Origin: a virus
DNA: 21,424 bases
Reading direction: 5' to 3' (one strand)
Virus record (IMG/VR): IMGVR_UViG_3300044977_000110
Span: 1 to 21,424 of that record
Under the pieces are notes generated by a model. That model was not told the origin of the DNA. It worked only from the letters and a program-made list of their open reading frames with translations, and searched no databases. Positions 1-6,346 of the stretch are shown in pieces (the stretch's first letter is position 1; every line of letters starts with the position of its first letter). The position numbers and the translations under genes were made by a program.

Positions 1-353
1 AGGGCGAAACGGAGATCCCCGTTCGCAAAGTGAATCGCACCGTGGCCAGCTACCTGGTGCGCAAAGGATTCGCCTATCGCATCTCGAAAGCGCTCATCAA
101 GATGCGCGAACAGGCCGAAGAAGCCACGCACGCCCTAATCTCCTACGTCATCGACGGCCCGCTCGGAGTAGGCAACTTACTTCCCTTCTCAAAACCGCGC
201 TGCTACGGCGACAAATTGCACTACGAGACCGCGATGGCCGGCGACGGCAACTGGATCGATGGCTACACCCCGCGGCGCAGGATTTACGTCTCATCGAGGA
301 GTTTGTTCTCGAACCAGGTGCTGCCGGCGGCGCGGATCGAGGCGCGAGTGTGA
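1..353 (+). CDS. Hypothetical protein, 5' end outside the window
   Basis: The frame is open from base 3 and stops at 351-353, so the gene begins upstream of the window. A GTG at 30 could serve as an internal start but nothing favours it over a truncated upstream start. The visible part is about 116 residues and mixed in charge, with a basic, helix-prone first half followed by a stretch rich in glycine and tyrosine. I see no catalytic motif, membrane segment or metal-binding cluster and do not recognise the family. Its TGA overlaps the GTG of the next gene (GTGTGA at 350-355), which suggests translational coupling with the HTH protein. Confidence 0.5.
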   Translation, partial: GETEIPVRKVNRTVASYLVRKGFAYRISKALIKMREQAEEATHALISYVIDGPLGVGNLLPFSKPRCYGDKLHYETAMAGDGNWIDGYTPRRRIYVSSRSLFSNQVLPAARIEARV

Positions 354-667
354 GCACCTCCCGATATTTTTCACTCTCCTCGACAGACATGGAGATCGCA
401 GACCCGTTGATGCACGGCCACGGTCCCACCGCGATCGCGGAGCTGACAGACCTCAGCGTCAACTACGTGAAGAACCGCCTTGGCGACCTTTACCGGCGTT
501 TTGAAATCCCAGAAGAATGCGATGCTCGGGTGAGCCTGGCCGTATACATCCATTCCCATCGCCGCCAGGTTGGGCTGACTTGTCTTCGCTGTGACGGCTC
601 ACGCAAGGCGCACACCGACGGTGGGCCGGGACCCGGACTGGTCTCGCTCGGAGCCACTGCGTCGTAG
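350..667 (+). CDS. LuxR/GerE-type helix-turn-helix protein
   Basis: This is a 105-residue protein whose residues 7-52 match the LuxR/GerE C-terminal DNA-binding domain. It shows the leading 'SLSSTDMEIA' (family: LT.rE.eVl), the recognition region 'ELTDLSVNYVKNRLGDLYRR' and a following 'FEI' in place of the usual 'LGV'. There is no receiver or autoinducer domain, so it is a stand-alone HTH protein. The tail after residue 75 contains one CxxC (residues 78-81) and is glycine-rich and probably disordered. The GTG start overlaps the upstream stop by four bases. A regulator just before the recombinase and the late-gene control region could act on phage transcription, but that role is inferred from position only. 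Confidence 0.6.
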   Translation: MSTSRYFSLSSTDMEIADPLMHGHGPTAIAELTDLSVNYVKNRLGDLYRRFEIPEECDARVSLAVYIHSHRRQVGLTCLRCDGSRKAHTDGGPGPGLVSLGATAS

Positions 668-701
668 ATAGAAAAGATTTTGAGCTTCGCCTTCGGACCA
701 C

Positions 702-1004
702 ATGCCCGAACCCGAGATCCAGACCCCGCCCGATTTTCAGTTTTATGTGCAGCAGCATGGAGTGCGCGTTATACGTGAATTCGAGCGAGGATCCATCCAG
801 GGCCTGCAGAAGTCACTTAGCAAAGCGCACGACAACCTCCAGAAACAGGTGGGAATCAACACCAGGCTATACGTGCAGTTGACGAAGGCCCAGCGCACCG
901 GAGAACGCTGCAGCACCCGGATCTGGATCCTTGGTGGATGCGTCATCGCGCAATTCGCCATCATCGGATGGCTCGCACAGGAGCTGCTCGCAAGACTGAA
1001 ATGA
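702..1004 (+). CDS. Small membrane-anchored coiled-coil protein
   Basis: The 100-residue product has a polar N-terminus, a helical charged region (about residues 22-70) compatible with a short coiled coil, and one hydrophobic segment at about 75-97 ('IWILGGCVIAQFAIIGWL') followed by a short basic tail. This suggests a single-pass inner-membrane protein with most of its mass on one side. No strong Shine-Dalgarno sequence precedes ATG 702. The stop overlaps the next start as ATGA (1001-1004), so the two genes are probably translated together. The shape recalls holin-associated or spanin-like proteins, but there is no specific signature and I do not assign a lysis role. Confidence 0.5.
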   Translation: MPEPEIQTPPDFQFYVQQHGVRVIREFERGSIQGLQKSLSKAHDNLQKQVGINTRLYVQLTKAQRTGERCSTRIWILGGCVIAQFAIIGWLAQELLARLK

Positions 1005-1228
1005 CCAGGACTCAGTATGAACGCGAGCAGCGTCTGCGCCAGGCACGCGCTCGCGAGGCCGAAATCGACCGACTGCGCCGCGCCTCGGCGACCAGCGACC
1101 CGAACTACGTCAGCGATGTGGTTGATTTTCTTTGGTTCCGGCTGCTTCGCCGTAAGCTTCAAGCCAAAGAATCACTCCCTCCGATCGAACGCGCGCGGCT
1201 CGAAACTCTCAGCTCGCTCTACGCATGA
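1001..1228 (+). CDS. Small charged helical protein
   Basis: I chose the ATG at 1001, which overlaps the preceding stop (ATGA), over an in-frame ATG at 938 deep inside the upstream gene. The 75-residue product has a strongly charged N-terminal helix rich in Arg, Glu and Gln (residues 3-30), then a short region with aromatic residues (VVDFLWFRLLRRK) and an acidic/basic C-terminus. No family is recognised. It overlaps the next gene by four bases (ATGA at 1225-1228), so 702-1497 looks like one co-translated run of three small genes. Confidence 0.5.
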   Translation: MTRTQYEREQRLRQARAREAEIDRLRRASATSDPNYVSDVVDFLWFRLLRRKLQAKESLPPIERARLETLSSLYA

Positions 1229-1497
1229 ACATCTTCCGTCGAATGTGGCGCGATCATGTTGCGTTCTGCGCCAGGACCGGCATAACTCCGTGTCCTTTCG
1301 CACGATGGCTCGAGCGGCAGATCGTATACCTGCAGGCAACAGCTGAACCACTGAAATCGCCTAACCGTACCCAGTGCGAACGCAAAGTGAGTCGAGCCGT
1401 TCAGCAGCGCCCGACTTTCATCCCCGCGACGAGCACACCGGGCTTTATGGGTACGGGACCCATCCCACGGCCCTCGCTCGAAGCCTCTGCTCTGTAG
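1225..1497 (+). CDS. Hypothetical small basic protein
   Basis: This 90-residue protein starts at an ATG overlapping the previous stop. It begins with a basic amphipathic stretch (MNIFRRMWRDHVAFCARTG) containing two cysteines, then 'PFARWLERQIVYLQA', and ends in a proline- and serine-rich tail of low complexity. There is no recognisable domain. The tight coupling with the two genes upstream is the main support for its being expressed. The C-terminal third is compositionally poor and could be a frame continuing past an eroded end. Confidence 0.4.
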   Translation: MNIFRRMWRDHVAFCARTGITPCPFARWLERQIVYLQATAEPLKSPNRTQCERKVSRAVQQRPTFIPATSTPGFMGTGPIPRPSLEASAL

Positions 1498-1500
1498 ACA

Positions 1501-1653
1501 ATGAACGTCGCCCTCTACGCCCGCGTCTCCAGATCCACCCCGGTCTCGCATCAGGAGCCGCGCCATTGTTCCACTGTAGGACGGAAAGACTCCCAGGATC
1601 CCGTGCTTCGCAGCGAAGCGGTCGAGGATGACGACCAGGACCGGGGGCAGTAA
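1501..1653 (+). pseudogene. Truncated copy of a serine recombinase N-terminus
   Basis: The 50-codon frame begins 'MNVALYARVS', the standard start of the resolvase/invertase catalytic domain with the nucleophilic serine at residue 10. It then runs into unrelated sequence and stops at 1651-1653. The same opening occurs 163 bases downstream in the intact recombinase (MNLALYARVS). At DNA level 17 bases (1513-1529 and 1676-1692) are identical, and most differences before them are synonymous. It is therefore most simply the remnant of a second recombinase gene, or of a partial duplication of the start of the downstream one. It cannot make an active enzyme. Confidence 0.5.
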
Positions 1654-1663
1654 ACTTCGATCC

Positions 1664-2242
1664 ATGAATCTCGCTCTCTACGCCCGCGTCTCAAAGAATT
1701 GCGTGAAATGTGGCAAGGCTCCCGACCAACACAAACTCGCGAGCCATCTCTACGAGGGGCAGAATCCCGAGGTGCAGCTCCGCGAGCTGAGGGAATGGGC
1801 CCGGCGCCACGGTCACAAGATCGTATTCGAGTACGTCGATCGCCTGAGCGGAAAAGATACCAAGCGCCCCGAGCTGCAGCGGTTGATGCGGGATGCCACA
1901 AAGGGCTTGCGCGACTTCGATGCGGTAGTGGTGTGGAAGCTCGATCGCTTCGGCCGTTCGCAGCGGGATCTCCTCAACCTGGTCGAGGAGTTGAAATGCG
2001 CCAAGGTTGCCTTCATCAGCTTCAGCGAGAATTTCGACCTGACCACAACGATGGGGAAAATGATGTTCGGACTACTGGCCGGATTCGCCGAGATGGAGCG
2101 CAACAATATCAGCGAGCGCACCAAGGCCGGCCTGGCTCTCGCGCGATCGGAAGGCCGCTTACCAGGACCGAAGATTGACCCAAAGAAAGGCCCGAGCCGC
2201 TGGACCATCAATCGGCGCCGGAAACGTGCGGAAGTAGCCTAG
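1664..2242 (+). CDS. Serine recombinase (resolvase/invertase family)
   Basis: This enzyme of 192 residues belongs to the small serine recombinases, which cut and rejoin DNA through a serine-DNA intermediate. Visible signatures are 'YARVS' with Ser10 as nucleophile and Arg8, 'NPEVQLRELREWA' (34-46), 'DRLSGKDTKRPEL' (59-71), 'VVWKLDRFGRS' (89-99) and 'FAEMERNNISERTKAGL' (141-157), which starts the dimer helix. Two things are odd. About 20 extra residues sit between YARVS and the usual QNPE, with C13, C16, H23 and H28 spaced like a small zinc site. The C-terminal HTH normally used for site recognition is missing, leaving only a basic tail. I chose ATG 1664 over the in-frame ATG 1628 because the family starts exactly at MNLALYARVS. 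It could resolve, invert or integrate; no attachment site is identifiable. Confidence 0.85.
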   Translation: MNLALYARVSKNCVKCGKAPDQHKLASHLYEGQNPEVQLRELREWARRHGHKIVFEYVDRLSGKDTKRPELQRLMRDATKGLRDFDAVVVWKLDRFGRSQRDLLNLVEELKCAKVAFISFSENFDLTTTMGKMMFGLLAGFAEMERNNISERTKAGLALARSEGRLPGPKIDPKKGPSRWTINRRRKRAEVA

Positions 2243-2379
2243 TTGCGCGTGGTGCAATTCGGTCGATATGCACTTTCAACAACTTACGAGCAATTTTAGG
2301 TAGTTTTGGCCTTGAAAACCTGCAAACAATCAATCGGAAATCAATCGATTTCCCTGCAAATCAATGTTTTTTAAGCAGT

Positions 2380-2402
2380 TAATTCAAAGTGATTTCAATC
2401 GA
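2380..2402. repeat. Left arm of a long inverted repeat
   Basis: The reverse complement of 2380-2402 matches 2479-2500. Twelve bases (TCGATTGAAATC) and nine bases (TTTGAATTA) are identical, separated by AC in one arm and G in the other. The arms lie about 76 bases apart, so they could be paired operators for one DNA-binding protein or form a large stem. The AATTCAAA half recurs a third time at 2509-2516. Confidence 0.7.
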
Positions 2403-2478
2403 GAAGTCCAATCGTGGGGCCTGTAACTCATTGCAAATACGTGGCCTCGAGCGCCGCGGCGTTTGAAAAGGCATCATT

Positions 2479-2500
2479 TCGATTGAAATCGTTTGAATTA
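2479..2500. repeat. Right arm of a long inverted repeat
   Basis: This is the partner of 2380-2402. Its last nine bases (TTTGAATTA) also pair with AATTCAAA at 2509-2516 across a nine-base spacer that includes a TATA-like sequence. The right arm can therefore take part in two alternative dyads next to the TerS start. Confidence 0.7.
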
Positions 2501-2517
2501 TATAGACGAATTCAAAG

Positions 2518-3102
2518 GTGAAGCCGGCCAAAAAATGCTCGAAGTGCGGCGCGGCTCGCCATGGGGCGATCTGCCCGAAGTGCAAGCACGAACACAAACG
2601 TGGGGGGCGGCGCGCGAGGACAGGTCCGAAGAAGCGCGAGGCGCCGGTCGAGATCATCGATGGCCGCACCATCACCGGCAAAGATCATGCGCAGACCCTC
2701 ATCGATGAGCTGAACGCAATCGATCCGCAGATCATGCGGGACCGGGAGCTGCTGGTCAGCCCGGATCCCATCGAGATCCCGGCGGACGCGACCAGGGAAA
2801 ATCGGAAGGAGTTAGAGAAGCTCGAGGCGAGGCGAAAAGCGACCCTCGAGGTAAAAAACTCGGCCGATGCCAAGTTCAGCGAACTCCGCTACGAAGTGCA
2901 GGGTTGGGCGCTGCTCTGGTTCGGATCCCGGACCGCTCTCGAGACTCGCAAATATCTCTACGACCGCGCCAAAGGCAAAGCCGTGATCACCGTGAACCAC
3001 CTGCACGACAAGCCCATGCAGCACGAAGTGACGTTGAACCTGTCCGAGCGCTTCCGCATCGCCATGGAGAAAGCCCAGAAACGTGTCAGCGACCTCCGCT
3101 AA
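2518..3102 (+). CDS. terS: Probable small terminase subunit with N-terminal zinc ribbon
   Basis: The 194-residue protein directly precedes and overlaps the large terminase, the usual place for the small subunit that selects phage DNA for packaging. Cys7, Cys10, Cys19 and Cys22 form a CxxC...CxxC zinc ribbon, followed by a very basic segment (residues 27-40). The middle is a charged helix-rich region, and the C-terminal part carries 'YLYDRAKGKAV', which resembles the 'yDRayGKp' stretch found near the C-terminus of many TerS proteins. An in-frame stop at 2503-2505 leaves GTG 2518 as the natural start; only AAAGG directly abuts it, so initiation is unusual. The nearby TATAGA at 2501-2506 would make the transcript almost leaderless. 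The function is inferred from position and the C-terminal motif. Confidence 0.65.
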   Translation: MKPAKKCSKCGAARHGAICPKCKHEHKRGGRRARTGPKKREAPVEIIDGRTITGKDHAQTLIDELNAIDPQIMRDRELLVSPDPIEIPADATRENRKELEKLEARRKATLEVKNSADAKFSELRYEVQGWALLWFGSRTALETRKYLYDRAKGKAVITVNHLHDKPMQHEVTLNLSERFRIAMEKAQKRVSDLR

Positions 3103-4618
3103 TTACGTGGATTACGAACAGCAGTTGGTAGAAACACTCTACAGCTTCCGCCACGACCCGCTGGGCTGCGTCCTGTATTCATTTCCCTGGAACGAGGACG
3201 AGCTCGCCGGCGAGCCTGGTCCACGACAGTTCCAGCGCGCCTTTCTCGCCGAACTCGGCGAACACCTGCAGGATCCCACCACCCGATTCAAACCCTTCCG
3301 AAAAGCCGTCTCCTCCGGCCACGGTATCGGCAAATCCGCTCTCATCGGCCAGATCGTGCACTGGGCGAAGTCCACTTGCCTTGACTGCAAGGTGCTGATC
3401 ACCGCGGACACCGGCGACCAGTTGAAGACCAAGACGCAGCCGGAGATCGCGAAGTGGTTCCGCTGCTGCATCAACAAAGACTGGTTCGACGTGCACGTGA
3501 CCTCGATCAAAGTCAACGATGCCGAACACGAGGCGACCTGGCGCACCGACTTCAACACCTGGTCCGAAGACAATCCGCAGGCCTTCGCCGGCGCCCACAA
3601 CAAAGGCAAGCGGCTCCTGATCATCTTCGATGAGGCCAGTGAAATCTCCGACGCCATCTACAAAACGGTCGAGGGCGCGCTCACCGACAAAGACACCGAA
3701 ATCATCTGGCTGCTCTTCAGTCAGTCGACTCGAGCCGAGGGCGCATTTTATGAAGCGGTGCACGGCGACCAGCGGCATCGATGGCGCCCGGAGATCATCG
3801 ACTCGCGCGATGTGGAGGGAATCAACGTCGAGGAGATCAACGAATCGATCGCCATCTACGGCGAGAACTCCGACCAGGTGCGCGTCCGCTACCTTGGCCT
3901 GTTCCCTCTCGCCGGCGGCGGCAAGTTCATCGATCTGGACCTGGTGCAGCAGGCGCGGCTTGCCCCGGGCATCGCATTGACCACGGATCCGCTGGTTGCC
4001 GGCGTGGATTTTGCCTGGGGTGGATCTGATGACAACGTCATTCGCTTCCGCAGAGGCCTCGACGGCCGCTCGATCCCTCCGATCAAAGTGAAAGGGCAGT
4101 TCACCCGCGACGCCGCGGTGATGGTGGGCAAGATCTCAGATGTTCTGAATCGCACCTACGACGGCGAGAAAGTGGCAATGGTGTTCTTCGATTCCGCCGG
4201 CATCGCGTCTTCTGTCTACTCCGGCGTGCGTGCGCTCGGCTACGAAGACCGGATCATGCTCGTGAACTTCGGCGCCGACTCGCCCAAAAGCCACTGCGCG
4301 TACTGGCGCGATTTCATGTGGGACGAGATGAAGAAGTGGATGTTGCGCGGCGGCGCGATCGATAAAGACCACGACCTGGGCGCCGACCTGCAGAAGCCGG
4401 TTCTGGTTTATGACCGCCTGCAGCGCGTGAAGCTCGAATCGAAAGAAGACATGAAGCGGCGGCTCACGAAAATGGGGCTCGATTCTTCGTCGCCGGATGA
4501 CGGAGACGCCCTGGCTTTAACCTTTGCCGCGCCGGTGGGGAAACGAGCAGCGCTTTCGGTCGACACCCGCCCGATCGGCACCAGCCTACGCACCGGCGAC
4601 GGCGGGTGGATGGGTTAA
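3083..4618 (+). CDS. terL: Terminase large subunit (packaging ATPase-nuclease)
   Basis: This 511-residue protein is the motor that drives DNA into the procapsid and cuts it. The ATPase domain shows an adenine-binding region around 'PGPRQFQRAFL' (45-55), Walker A 'SGHGIGKS' (78-85), Walker B 'LLIIFDEA' (178-185, Asp183/Glu184) and the coupling motif 'FSQSTRAEG' (212-220). The RNase H-like nuclease has acidic residues at Asp309 ('AGVDFAWGG'), Asp370 ('VFFDSAG') and Asp472/Asp475 ('PDDGDALAL'). All key residues are present, so it should be active. GTG 3083 overlaps TerS by 20 bases and follows GGAGAA (3066-3071) at a suitable distance; GTG 3107 is an alternative. Confidence 0.95.
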   Translation: MSATSANYVDYEQQLVETLYSFRHDPLGCVLYSFPWNEDELAGEPGPRQFQRAFLAELGEHLQDPTTRFKPFRKAVSSGHGIGKSALIGQIVHWAKSTCLDCKVLITADTGDQLKTKTQPEIAKWFRCCINKDWFDVHVTSIKVNDAEHEATWRTDFNTWSEDNPQAFAGAHNKGKRLLIIFDEASEISDAIYKTVEGALTDKDTEIIWLLFSQSTRAEGAFYEAVHGDQRHRWRPEIIDSRDVEGINVEEINESIAIYGENSDQVRVRYLGLFPLAGGGKFIDLDLVQQARLAPGIALTTDPLVAGVDFAWGGSDDNVIRFRRGLDGRSIPPIKVKGQFTRDAAVMVGKISDVLNRTYDGEKVAMVFFDSAGIASSVYSGVRALGYEDRIMLVNFGADSPKSHCAYWRDFMWDEMKKWMLRGGAIDKDHDLGADLQKPVLVYDRLQRVKLESKEDMKRRLTKMGLDSSSPDDGDALALTFAAPVGKRAALSVDTRPIGTSLRTGDGGWMG

Positions 4619-4620
4619 CT

Positions 4621-4905
4621 ATGGGACCCCTAGAGCCACTGACCAGACAGATCTACTACAAAGGCGACGGCGACGTGACCGAACCTATGGTCGTAAAGCC
4701 CGCGCACTGGACTCGCCGGCAGTGGCGCGAGGCGGTCAGAAAAGGAAAGCGCATCACGAAGCAGCAGGCGAAAGCCGAAGCCCGCAAGCCGGAATCTGTG
4801 AAGCTCGATGAACGCCTTCACGCCGCGGGCTTAATCTCTCCGCGTGACGTAGCAGCCGTTCGCCCCGTACATTTCGACACCGAAATCATCAGACCAGGAG
4901 CATAA
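4621..4905 (+). CDS. Hypothetical basic protein downstream of TerL
   Basis: The 94-residue product has no recognised domain. It has a lysine/arginine-rich helical centre ('RKGKRITKQQAKAEARK') and a hydrophobic-polar C-terminus with 'LISPRDVAAVRP'. I chose ATG 4621, seven bases after GGATGGG (4607-4613) and clear of TerL. ATG 4606 in the same frame would overlap TerL by 13 bases and add five residues. The stop lies four bases before the next ATG, so it belongs to the terminase transcript. It could be a minor packaging or head component. Confidence 0.6.
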   Translation: MGPLEPLTRQIYYKGDGDVTEPMVVKPAHWTRRQWREAVRKGKRITKQQAKAEARKPESVKLDERLHAAGLISPRDVAAVRPVHFDTEIIRPGA

Positions 4906-4909
4906 GACC

Positions 4910-5188
4910 ATGCCAGGAATCGCAGTCGCAGAATCACCCCGCAAGTCCCGTCCCAAAGTTCTCGCCCACATTGAGATCCATCCCGTGATGGGCGGCGGCC
5001 ACATCGTGAAGCACGTCTATACCAGCTACGAACACGAGCCGAAAGAAGTGAAGTTCAACGATGAAGGCAAGTCCCAGGGTGGGGAGCACATCATGTCCCA
5101 CCTGGTGAAGCATGCCGGCCTCGCGCCCATGGAAGGCGCAGAAGGCGAAGGCGACGAAACCGCCAACGAAGAAGAAGCGGCAGAATAA
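4910..5188 (+). CDS. Hypothetical protein with acidic C-terminus
   Basis: This protein of 92 residues has a good AGGAG (4896-4900) nine bases before its ATG. A folded-looking part (residues 15-73) includes 'KVLAHIEIHPVMGGGHIVKH' and 'HIMSHLVKHAG', rich in histidine. It is followed by a low-complexity acidic tail of Glu, Gly and Ala. The histidine content could reflect metal binding, but no defined site is visible. It is the last gene before a strong terminator, so the terminase operon seems to end here. Confidence 0.65.
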   Translation: MPGIAVAESPRKSRPKVLAHIEIHPVMGGGHIVKHVYTSYEHEPKEVKFNDEGKSQGGEHIMSHLVKHAGLAPMEGAEGEGDETANEEEAAE

Positions 5189-5207
5189 AGTCTGTCCGCA
5201 ACGGGCT

Positions 5208-5250
5208 GGGGCGGCACAAGGAGCTCGACTCTCGACGCCGCCCCGTTTTT
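5208..5250 (+). terminator. Rho-independent terminator
   Basis: GGGGCGGC at 5208-5215 pairs perfectly with GCCGCCCC at 5237-5244 across a 21-base loop. One G and five T (5245-5250) follow. It lies 20 bases after the stop of the 4910 gene and would end or attenuate the terminase transcript before the small accessory genes. Confidence 0.75.
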
Positions 5251-5298
5251 CATCACCCCAGTTTTCATCCGCAATCTGCAGCCGAAAGGATCACGATC

Positions 5299-5499
5299 AT
5301 GACCACCCGCATCTCTTACGGAAAAGGCATCAGCAAACCGCACAAGGCCGAGAAACCCACGCCGGGAGTCGGCAGCAACCTGGCCAACGCGAAGTCGATC
5401 GACACCCAGAAGCCAGCCAACAAGAAAATCGGTTCGGGCGGACTGCCGTCGACCTACTACGGCAATTCCCGCGCCTGCGGAACCGAAGGCGAGAAGTAG
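5299..5499 (+). CDS. Hypothetical small basic glycine-rich protein
   Basis: This protein of 66 residues is polar and basic, rich in Gly, Lys, Ser and Pro with few hydrophobic residues, so it is probably largely disordered unless bound. No family is recognised. AAAGG at 5284-5288 lies ten bases before the ATG. It sits alone between the terminator and the long inverted repeat, so it needs its own promoter or readthrough. Confidence 0.5.
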   Translation: MTTRISYGKGISKPHKAEKPTPGVGSNLANAKSIDTQKPANKKIGSGGLPSTYYGNSRACGTEGEK

Positions 5500-5505
5500 C
5501 TTCGA

Positions 5506-5606
5506 GCGCTGCAGGGACACAGAGACACAGAGAAGATTTCGGTTCCATGCTTTCGGGGGAGGGTGGGGAATCTGGTTTTCTCTGTGACTCGGTGCCTCTG
5601 CAGCGC
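5506..5606. repeat. Long intergenic inverted repeat of the CACAGAGACACAGAG type
   Basis: The left arm 5506-5534 and the reverse complement of the right arm 5578-5606 agree at 25 of 29 positions, separated by 43 bases. Each arm contains GCGCTGCAG and CACAGAGAA. An RNA copy would form a long stem. Repeats with CACAGAGACACAGAG cores are scattered through intergenic regions of some environmental bacteria, so it may be host-derived. The rest of 5500-5723 shows no gene. Confidence 0.7.
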
Positions 5607-5723
5607 TGGTGAGAATTAGAAGTTTTGCCCCACGTTGCGCTCCCGAAACTGGGACGCGCCATGGGCTGAGAGGGGAGCCGGGGCCACGCATCTGTCCCGG
5701 AAAATCTCGGCCCAATAATTTTC

Positions 5724-5918
5724 ATGGCAGAGCGAGCCGAAGCCGACAAGTTGTCACACACCGATGTGGGTTATGAGCGCAGCTCGACCCACGGCGGCCA
5801 GAACTGCGACAACTGCATCCACGTCATCCTGGCTTTCGGCGGGGCGCGGTGCGAGTCAGTGAAGCCTCCGATCTATTTGAACGGCTGGTGCAAGCGGTGG
5901 AAGAAGGAAGTGAAGTAG
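5724..5918 (+). CDS. HiPIP-like small four-cysteine protein
   Basis: The 64-residue protein has Cys28, Cys31, Cys43 and Cys56 in the pattern C-x2-C-x11-C-x12-C, ending 'IYLNGWCKRW'. The order C-N-C, a later single Cys, then P-I-x3-GWC matches the core of high-potential iron-sulfur proteins, which bind one [4Fe-4S] cluster, and of small HiPIP-like proteins seen in some phages. No signal peptide is present, so it would be cytoplasmic, unlike most true HiPIPs. It could equally bind one zinc ion. There is no clear Shine-Dalgarno before ATG 5724. The next gene begins one base after its stop. Confidence 0.6.
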   Translation: MAERAEADKLSHTDVGYERSSTHGGQNCDNCIHVILAFGGARCESVKPPIYLNGWCKRWKKEVK

Positions 5919-5919
5919 C

Positions 5920-6135
5920 GTGTGTTTCAGCGTCGAGCCAATTTATCCTGCCGGAGCTACGCACTTCGCCGGACCTCACGGTCGAGTGCTGATTGTTCCT
6001 GAGTCTTATGAGTGGGTGGATTGTCCACGGGAGCCGGGCGTGGAGATGGCGCTACTCTGTTTGCGTGAAAAAGACCCGGTGACTGGTGGAGATTTATTTG
6101 TAGCGATCAAGCGGCACAAGGCCACGGTGAACTAG
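5920..6135 (+). CDS. Hypothetical protein
   Basis: The product is 71 residues, starting at a GTG one base after the preceding stop, with AAGGAAG-like sequence just upstream. It has short alternating hydrophobic stretches ('GRVLIVPESYEWVDC', 'VEMALLCLREKD', 'GDLFVAIKRHK') consistent with a small beta-rich fold, and three cysteines (residues 2, 35 and 47). No family is recognised. The close packing with the genes on both sides supports one transcript from 5724 to about 7327. Confidence 0.55.
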   Translation: MCFSVEPIYPAGATHFAGPHGRVLIVPESYEWVDCPREPGVEMALLCLREKDPVTGGDLFVAIKRHKATVN

Positions 6136-6136
6136 C

Positions 6137-6346
6137 GTGCCGGAATTCCTCGAAGCCAAACTGAAGACGCAGGCCGCGAAGAGGGGCTTCTCCGGCAAGA
6201 AGGCCGCTCGCTACGTGTACGGTGCGCTGAACAACATGGGCGCGATGCGCGGCTCGAAGGAAACCGCGAAGGGCAAGCGGATGCAGAAGAAGCACGACGC
6301 GAAGGTCCACGGTGCACACACCAGAAAGTTGAGTGATCTGCGATGA
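6137..6346 (+). CDS. Small basic phage protein with RYVYG motif
   Basis: This protein of 69 residues is strongly basic. It opens with 'PEFLEAKLKTQAAKRG' and 'GKKAARYVYGALNNMGAMRG'. The pattern A-x-K-x-G followed by R-Y-V-Y-G-x-[LM] is one I associate with small conserved phage proteins of unknown role. It ends 'RKLSDLR', nearly the same as the end of the next gene. GTG 6137 starts one base after the previous stop, and its TGA overlaps the next ATG. A nucleic-acid-binding role is possible from charge alone. Confidence 0.6.
   Translation: MPEFLEAKLKTQAAKRGFSGKKAARYVYGALNNMGAMRGSKETAKGKRMQKKHDAKVHGAHTRKLSDLR

Larger units (their letters stand above)
2243..2517. promoter_or_regulatory. AT-richer intergenic control region before the terminase genes
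   Basis: This 275-base stretch has no credible gene and is visibly richer in A and T than its surroundings. It holds several ordered repeats: a direct repeat ATCAATCG at 2329-2336 and 2340-2347 (11 bases apart, one helical turn), an inverted repeat GGAAATC/GATTTCC at 2336-2353, and a 22-23 base inverted repeat pair at 2380-2402 and 2479-2500. It ends with TTTGAATT/AATTCAAA at 2492-2499 and 2509-2516, just before the TerS start. A TATATA/TATAGA stretch at 2499-2506 could be a -10 element, but no good -35 is present. The position suggests the late promoter with operator sites, or possibly the packaging-initiation site; both are inference. Confidence 0.55.

Noticed and set aside
1219-1665. 148-codon minus-strand frame opposite the recombinase start
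   Set aside because: No motif, and it overlaps the coupled small genes and the recombinase remnant; kept out as a probable shadow.
2463-2506. A classic sigma70 promoter before terS
   Set aside because: TTGAAA-like boxes exist at 2463 and 2483 but spacing to TATATA/TATAGA (2499-2506) is wrong for both, so I report only a control region.
3179-3778. 199-codon minus-strand frame opposite the terminase
   Set aside because: The plus strand encodes TerL with all ATPase motifs, so this is a shadow of GC-rich codon bias.
5026-5715. 229-codon minus-strand frame across the terminator and long inverted repeat
   Set aside because: It runs through a terminator, a small plus gene and a repeat; no domain pattern is seen.
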